Both the position numbers and the translations under genes were made by a program. Positions 5,582-8,705 of a DNA stretch of 8,705 nucleotides are shown one piece after another. The notes beneath the pieces were generated by a model, which worked only from the letters and a program-made list of their open reading frames with translations, had not been told where the DNA came from and searched no databases. Position 1 is the first letter of the stretch. Each line of letters begins with the position of its first letter. Origin of the DNA: Burkholderiaceae bacterium (GTDB lineage Bacteria; Pseudomonadota; Gammaproteobacteria; Burkholderiales; Burkholderiaceae); NCBI GenBank assembly GCA_025458735.1, contig JALORV010000017.1:1-8705 (forward strand). The letters run 5' to 3'.

Positions 5582-5721
5582 TCAGATCACCGCACCGAAC
5601 AGCGCGCCGACCCCCGCGGTGATCACCATCGCCAGCGCGCCCAGAACGTGACACGCCACGCGCTGGCCAAGACGTCTGCGCCGCCGAGCAACGCGAGGAA
5701 GACGAGCGAAGCCGCCCCTGT
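5582..5721 (-). pseudogene. C-terminal fragment of a VIT/CCC1-family transporter, frameshifted
   Basis: On the minus strand one frame reads TGAASLVFLALLGG then SAWRVTFW (5721 to about 5643). A second frame, one base off, reads GALAMVITAGVGALFGAVI and stops at 5582-5584. Joined, they match the last membrane-helix pair of VIT-family (vacuolar iron transporter-like) proteins, which end in a similar way (RVTFWGALAM... TAG.GALFG). The break is at TTCTGGGCGCG, where one extra G would restore the frame, so a homopolymer slip is likely. Upstream of 5721 I see no more of the protein, so over 150 residues are missing. This remnant fills most of the 340-base gap 5465-5804. Assignment rests on recognition of a short conserved end. 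Confidence 0.5.
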
Positions 5722-5804
5722 CGCTTTCTTTGGTGGGCCTGGTGCGTGTTACGTTATCGCGCCCTCGGCAGTGTGCGGTCGGATCGACGGATCAATGAGG
5801 CGAT

Positions 5805-6026
5805 ATGTATGCGGTCAAGATGGCGGCCTTCGCGTTGATCGTGGCCGGCGTGCTCGGGCTGGCGTACAGTCGCCTCAGTTACACGAAGGGCACCCACGAG
5901 GCCAAGCTCGGGCTGCTCAACCTGTCGATCGGCGATCGACAGACGGTGAACGTGCCGGTCTGGGTCGGCGTCGGCGCAATCGTCTTCGGTGGGACATTGC
6001 CGATGTGCGGTAGCCACAAGACCTAG
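5805..6026 (+). CDS. Small two-helix membrane protein, DUF3185-like
   Basis: 73 residues from ATG 5805, with TGAGG 7 bases upstream. Residues about 5-22 (KMAAFALIVAGVLGLAYS) and 49-62 (VPVWVGVGAIVFGG) are hydrophobic helices. Between them lies a polar segment (SYTKGTHEAKLGLLNLSIGD). This layout of helix, hydrophilic loop ending in a short strand-like stretch, helix and a short basic tail is common in small proteobacterial membrane proteins, some labelled DUF3185; the exact family is uncertain. The C-terminus PMCGSHKT is more polar than usual. I found no 16-bp dyad upstream, unlike its neighbours on either side. A role in envelope stress is suggested only by the neighbourhood. Confidence 0.7.
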   Translation: MYAVKMAAFALIVAGVLGLAYSRLSYTKGTHEAKLGLLNLSIGDRQTVNVPVWVGVGAIVFGGTLPMCGSHKT

Positions 6027-6192
6027 TCGCGCTGCCTGCGTGCCGGGTAGCCGAGTCCCTGTCGCCATCGCATTGGATGGCCTGCCCATGTCCGGAGCGT
6101 GCGCTTGGCTCATGCCGAGAAGCAACTGATCGAACGGCTGCCGCGCCCGGCTCGAGGCGGCGGCCTGCGACTGCCACGTGGCTGCCTGCCAG

Positions 6193-6221
6193 GCCCACGA
6201 CGATTGGTTCGATCCGTGGGC
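6193..6221. repeat. Inverted repeat in the 6027-6412 gap
   Basis: GCCCACG and CGTGGGC form a perfect 7-bp stem with a 15-base loop, 167 bases after the preceding stop. It may be a terminator hairpin or cruciform. Apart from this and dyad D, the 386-base gap 6027-6412 contains nothing that I can support. Confidence 0.3.
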
Positions 6222-6280
6222 TGCCCGGCGCACGCCGCTTCGAGCCTGCTGCGCCAGACCACGATCGCATCGGGTCCGTG

Positions 6281-6323
6281 TGTTCGCCAGCGCACAGATC
6301 CCACGATCGGCACCGTCTAGTCT
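6281..6323 (+). promoter_or_regulatory. Dyad D plus -10 box, promoter for DUF3309
   Basis: TGTTCGCCAGCGCACA (6281-6296) is identical to dyad A read on the minus strand. TAGTCT begins at 6318, 29.5 bp from the dyad centre. The dyad ends 117 bases before ATG 6413, the same as dyad B to csbD. There is no recognisable -35 hexamer. Confidence 0.65.
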
Positions 6324-6412
6324 CGATGTGCTTTCGGCGACGCCGGTGAGGTCCACCTGCCGCCGTTGCAGCGACCCGCCATCGACCGGCCGCTACCCCA
6401 CTGGAGCACCCC

Positions 6413-6571
6413 ATGAGTCTGGGTACCCTGCTGCTGATCGTCCTGATCCTGATGCTCGTCGGCGTCATACCGACCTGGCCACACAGCCGCAACTGGGGCT
6501 ATGCGCCCAGCGGCCTGCTCGGCTTGGTGGTCATCATCCTCATCGTGCTCTTGCTGATGGGGCGATTGTGA
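6413..6571 (+). CDS. DUF3309 family small membrane protein
   Basis: 52 residues. It starts [20 protein letters not shown], continues [20 protein letters not shown] and ends LLLMGRL: two hydrophobic helices joined by a short loop with the family hallmark [11 protein letters not shown]. Length and motif agree with DUF3309, a family of inner-membrane peptides of unknown function often found near CsbD and DUF1328 genes. ATG 6413 has CTGGAG about 8 bases upstream. Dyad D and its -10 box lie upstream. The 3' end overlaps by 32 bases the extended reading of the convergent DUF1328 gene. Confidence 0.9.
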   Translation: MSLGTLLLIVLILMLVGVIPTWPHSRNWGYAPSGLLGLVVIILIVLLLMGRL

Positions 6572-6902
6572 AGCGATCGTCGCTGGCCCAGCACGGGCGG
6601 GGCTCGTGAGCAGGAGCGACGGATGGCGCAGATTCGCCATGGATGCGTGGTGGCGCCCTCCGCGGAGTGCGGGCGACTCTGGCGCGCTGGTTGTTCAACG
6701 CGGTCAGCGCAGCCGGTCGCCGCACCGCCGGTCGGCGTAAGTTCTTGCGGACGAGCCCAAACAGCAAGCTCGCGACGGCGAGGACCAGGAAAACGATGAA
6801 CTGGATCTTCGCGATGCCCGTGGCGCTCGCGGTGATGCCGCTGAAGCCAAGCGTGGAGATGATCAGTGCGATGACGAGGACGACGACGGCGTAGTGGAGC
6901 AT
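6540..6902 (-). CDS. DUF1328 (YtjA) family membrane protein with lost stop codon
   Basis: ATG 6902 follows AGAGG. Residues 1-54 ([20 protein letters not shown], then [18 protein letters not shown], ending VRKN) are a full-length YtjA/DUF1328 protein with two membrane helices; E. coli YtjA has 53 residues. Codon 55 (6738-6740) is TTA, a very rare codon in DNA this GC-rich and one base from TAA. The frame then runs another 66 Arg/Pro/Ala-rich residues with no family character to 6540, overlapping the convergent DUF3309 gene. I read this as stop loss by TAA to TTA, or a sequence error. The frame is also open upstream to 6971, but those residues are antisense-like. It lies 74 bases after csbD on the same strand, probably one transcript. 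Function unknown; stress-linked by context. Confidence 0.85.
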   Translation of the reverse strand: MLHYAVVVLVIALIISTLGFSGITASATGIAKIQFIVFLVLAVASLLFGLVRKNLRRPAVRRPAALTALNNQRARVARTPRRAPPRIHGESAPSVAPAHEPRPCWASDDRFTIAPSARAR

Positions 6903-6976
6903 GGTGTGCCTCTGGGCCGGGCGGCGAAGGCGCCGCCCGACGTCATCTGGAAACCGGTACTCGATGTCCACGACGC

Positions 6977-7201
6977 TTACGCGTCCTTGGAGAACCAGGA
7001 CTCGGTGGCCCTGTCTTCGCAGGTCGCGAGCTGGCGTTCGGCCTCTTCCTTCGCGACGCCGCAGCGTTCCTGGATCTTGCCGGCAAGCTGGTCACGCCGG
7101 CCAACGACGATGTCGAGGTCGTTGTCGGTCAGCTCGCCCCATCGCTCCTTGGCGCGGCCGGTCACGTGCTTCCCGTTGCCGTTGATCTGGTCCCAATTCA
7201 T
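6977..7201 (-). CDS. CsbD family stress protein, second MNWD-type copy, aromatic positions altered
   Basis: 74 residues from ATG 7201, with AGGAGA upstream. An in-frame GTG/ATG at 7252 would add 17 residues that the family lacks. The protein shares 47 of 73 positions with the CsbD at 2352, including [13 protein letters not shown]. Three aromatic residues conserved in the other copy are changed: Trp10 to Gly (GNGKH), Tyr47 to Cys (ERCGVA) and Trp61 to Cys (LATCED). Changes at buried aromatic positions suggest relaxed selection or divergence. The gene is followed by DUF1328 and preceded by the BON lipoprotein, all on the minus strand. It has no proper 16-bp dyad: only a poor 11/16 match at 7228-7243, too near the start to work as in the other promoters. 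Confidence 0.9.
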   Translation of the reverse strand: MNWDQINGNGKHVTGRAKERWGELTDNDLDIVVGRRDQLAGKIQERCGVAKEEAERQLATCEDRATESWFSKDA

Positions 7202-7304
7202 AGGGATCTCCTGCGGGTGCGAAACCGTGTGCGCGAGCGTCGACTCGCGCATGCACGCAGGGACGCGCCCGAACCTGCGTCCGCGGCGGCGCCCGCCTGC
7301 GTGC

Positions 7305-7715
7305 TCACGGCCAGATCGTGATCTCGTTCTTGGCCGCCTTCACGCCCTTGCCGTCGCGCGCGATCTTCTCGGCGGTCGTGCTCTCCAGCTTGTTCTTGGC
7401 GAAGCCCGACAGCATCACGGTGCCGCTCAGCGTCTCGACGCTGATGCTCGTACCGGCGACGTCCGGAGTCGCGAGCATCTTGCGCGTCACGTCGGCGATG
7501 ATGGCGCCGTCGTCGACAGGCGCGCCGACTGACTCCTGGTTGCGGCTGACGGCGCAGCCGGCGGTCGCCAGAAGCGCGACGGCCGCGATGACGGCAACGA
7601 GGGGGTGCGGATGTTCTTGGTCTTGCTCCCATGTGGCTCGGCGCAGGGCCGGCTGCTCGAAGAAGGAAGATTCGCGGCAACCCGGGCCGGAGTCTCTGTA
7701 CACCAACAAAGACAC
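7305..7715 (-). CDS. BON-domain lipoprotein (OsmY-like), start region frameshifted
   Basis: The frame is open from GTG 7715 (136 residues), but the real start is uncertain. The mature part is clear: VAVIAAVALLATAGC is a lipoprotein signal with Cys lipobox, followed by SRNQESVGAPVDDGAIIADV and the BON core SISVETLSGTVMLSGFAKN, ending KNEITIWP. BON domains bind phospholipid and occur in periplasmic stress proteins such as OsmY. Just before the signal core, another frame reads SKTKNIRT, the usual N-terminus of this family, and a run of five C at 7601-7605 (GGGGG on the plus strand) separates the two frames; one more C would join them. ATG 7632 is in neither frame. So the 5' end carries one or two indels, or the assembly does. 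Confidence 0.8.
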   Translation of the reverse strand: MSLLVYRDSGPGCRESSFFEQPALRRATWEQDQEHPHPLVAVIAAVALLATAGCAVSRNQESVGAPVDDGAIIADVTRKMLATPDVAGTSISVETLSGTVMLSGFAKNKLESTTAEKIARDGKGVKAAKNEITIWP

Positions 7716-7813
7716 GGTCGACCCACCGCTCGGTCGCAGCGCTGGTCATCGTCGATCGGACGTTGTGCGGCCAGGGTCGGGCGCGCCGATCCTCGGCCCG
7801 GCGGTGAAGCGCG

Positions 7814-8705
7814 TCACCCTCGGGCGTCGGGTTCGACCGGCGCGGCGCGTGGCACCGGCTTGCCCAGCAGCCACCCGTACAGGCGCTGCACCGGCGGCCA
7901 GCGCAGCAGGATCACGAGCACGGCGGTGAGGGCGATGCTCTGCAGCACGACCATGTAGGCCAGGTCGCGGATCGTCTCGCCACCCTCGATGCCGCTTTGC
8001 AGCGGCAGCGTCGCGAGGACGGCCGCCGCCAAGCCCTTGGGGCCCATCATCGAGGCGATCGCGGTGTCGCGCAGCGTGTACTCGGGCGCGCGGAACGCCC
8101 AGCGCGTCAGCAGCAGCCGCACGGCGAACAGTTCAGCGGCTCGATGCGCAGACCCGCGCTCGCGATGCGTTCGAGGCCGAGGTGCTGGTGGTTGCTGAGC
8201 GCCACGCCGAGCGCGAGCGCCGCGATCGCGCCGGAGAAGCCGAGCACCTCGGTCGTGCCGTAGACGATGAACACGTAGGCCAGCGTCGACGAGATCGTGT
8301 TCGGGAAGCCGCGCACGTGGCCGAGCACGAACAGCCAGCCGACGCCGCCGACGACGCCGATCAGCGCCGCCGGAATCACGACCGCCGACGCCGTGCCGCC
8401 GAGCGTCGCGCCGAGCATCGCCGCCGGCAGCCAGTCCAGCCCGCTGACGCCGTGGGCGACGACGGTCACCGTGGCTGCCGACAGCACGAAGCACGACAGC
8501 GTCAGCAGGCCGGTCGTGCCCGCGGTGCGGCGCAGCGTCGGCGCGTCCAGGGACGTGCCGCTCTCGAACAGGATCACGACGAGCGCGATCGTCGCGACCA
8601 CGGGGCCGACCTTGCCGAAGTCCTGCGGGTCCGCGATGCCGAGCACGGGCCCGATCAGGATGCCCAGCAGCACGAGCACGAGCGCGTCGGGGACGTTCGT
8701 GTGCC
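7814..8705 (-). pseudogene. Cation:proton antiporter (CPA1 type), internally deleted and frameshifted
   Basis: The family exchanges Na+ or K+ for H+ across the inner membrane through 12-13 helices. The 5' end lies beyond the window. Frame one (8703 to 8131) reads VPDALVLVLLGILIGPVLG, VILFESGTSLD, AAMLGATLGGTASAVVIPAA, STLAYVFIVYGTTEVLGFSG and LERIASAGLRIEPLN, and stops at 8107. Frame two resumes at 8134 with ELFAVRLLLTRWAF, then RDTAIASMMGPKGLAAAVLA and IRDLAYMVVLQSIALTAVLV, to a stop at 7814. The two halves are the correct order of one antiporter, but the stretch normally between them (a helix with the FF-YLG pattern) is absent, roughly 40 residues. The junction is at 8131-8136. The product as written would lose its C-terminal third. 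Confidence 0.88.

Noticed and set aside
6027..6412. Open frames in both strands of the gap before DUF3309
   Set aside because: None has a ribosome-binding site, family-like sequence or a sensible start, and they cross dyad D.
7228..7243. Possible fifth dyad before the third csbD (TGTGCGCGAGCGTCGA)
   Set aside because: Only 11 of 16 positions fit, and it lies 27 bases from the start codon, leaving no room for a -10 box at the common offset.

Overview
The window is GC-rich with dense GC-type codon usage. Its FadD, exported-protein and transposase sequences look betaproteobacterial, probably Burkholderiales of the Rubrivivax/Leptothrix kind; that placement is inference from protein recognition. 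The core is an accessory block of small stress and envelope genes: three CsbD-family proteins, a PRC-barrel protein, a BON-domain lipoprotein, DUF1328 and DUF3309 membrane peptides, a two-helix membrane protein and a 24-residue membrane peptide. The block lies between a truncated long-chain acyl-CoA ligase (left, minus strand) and a broken cation:proton antiporter (right, minus strand).

Layout: 1-981 (minus) is the 5' part of fadD, with an in-frame loss of the ATP-binding signature segment. 1200-1979 (minus) is an exported protein with a low-complexity tail. 1980-2351 is a divergent regulatory region. 2352-3051 holds csbD and a PRC-barrel gene, and 3182-3367 a second small CsbD-like gene. 3417-3917 is the remnant of an IS200/IS605 element with terminal hairpins. 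4152-5123 is a lipoprotein plus secreted-protein pair of unknown function with its own promoter. 5390-5464 is the 24-residue peptide, 5582-5721 a frameshifted fragment of a VIT-family transporter, 5805-6026 a small membrane protein and 6413-6571 DUF3309. Minus-strand genes follow: DUF1328 (6902, stop lost), a third CsbD (7201), BON lipoprotein (disturbed start) and the antiporter remnant to 8705.

The most interesting signal is a 16-bp dyad, TGTKCGC-N2-GCGMACA, found four times, always in the intergenic region before a small stress/envelope gene (2116, 2220, 5271, 6281). In all four cases a -10-like hexamer with A at position 2 and T at position 6 starts exactly 29.5 bp from the dyad centre on the gene side. 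This puts the dyad at about -41.5 from the predicted transcription start, the class II activator position. I propose that one unidentified dimeric activator with CRP/FNR-like site geometry switches on this set together.

The second theme is decay. fadD, the antiporter, tnpA, the VIT fragment, the BON lipoprotein and DUF1328 all carry internal deletions, frameshifts or a lost stop within 8.7 kb. Either this is a degenerating region or the assembly carries indel errors; the sequence alone cannot decide.
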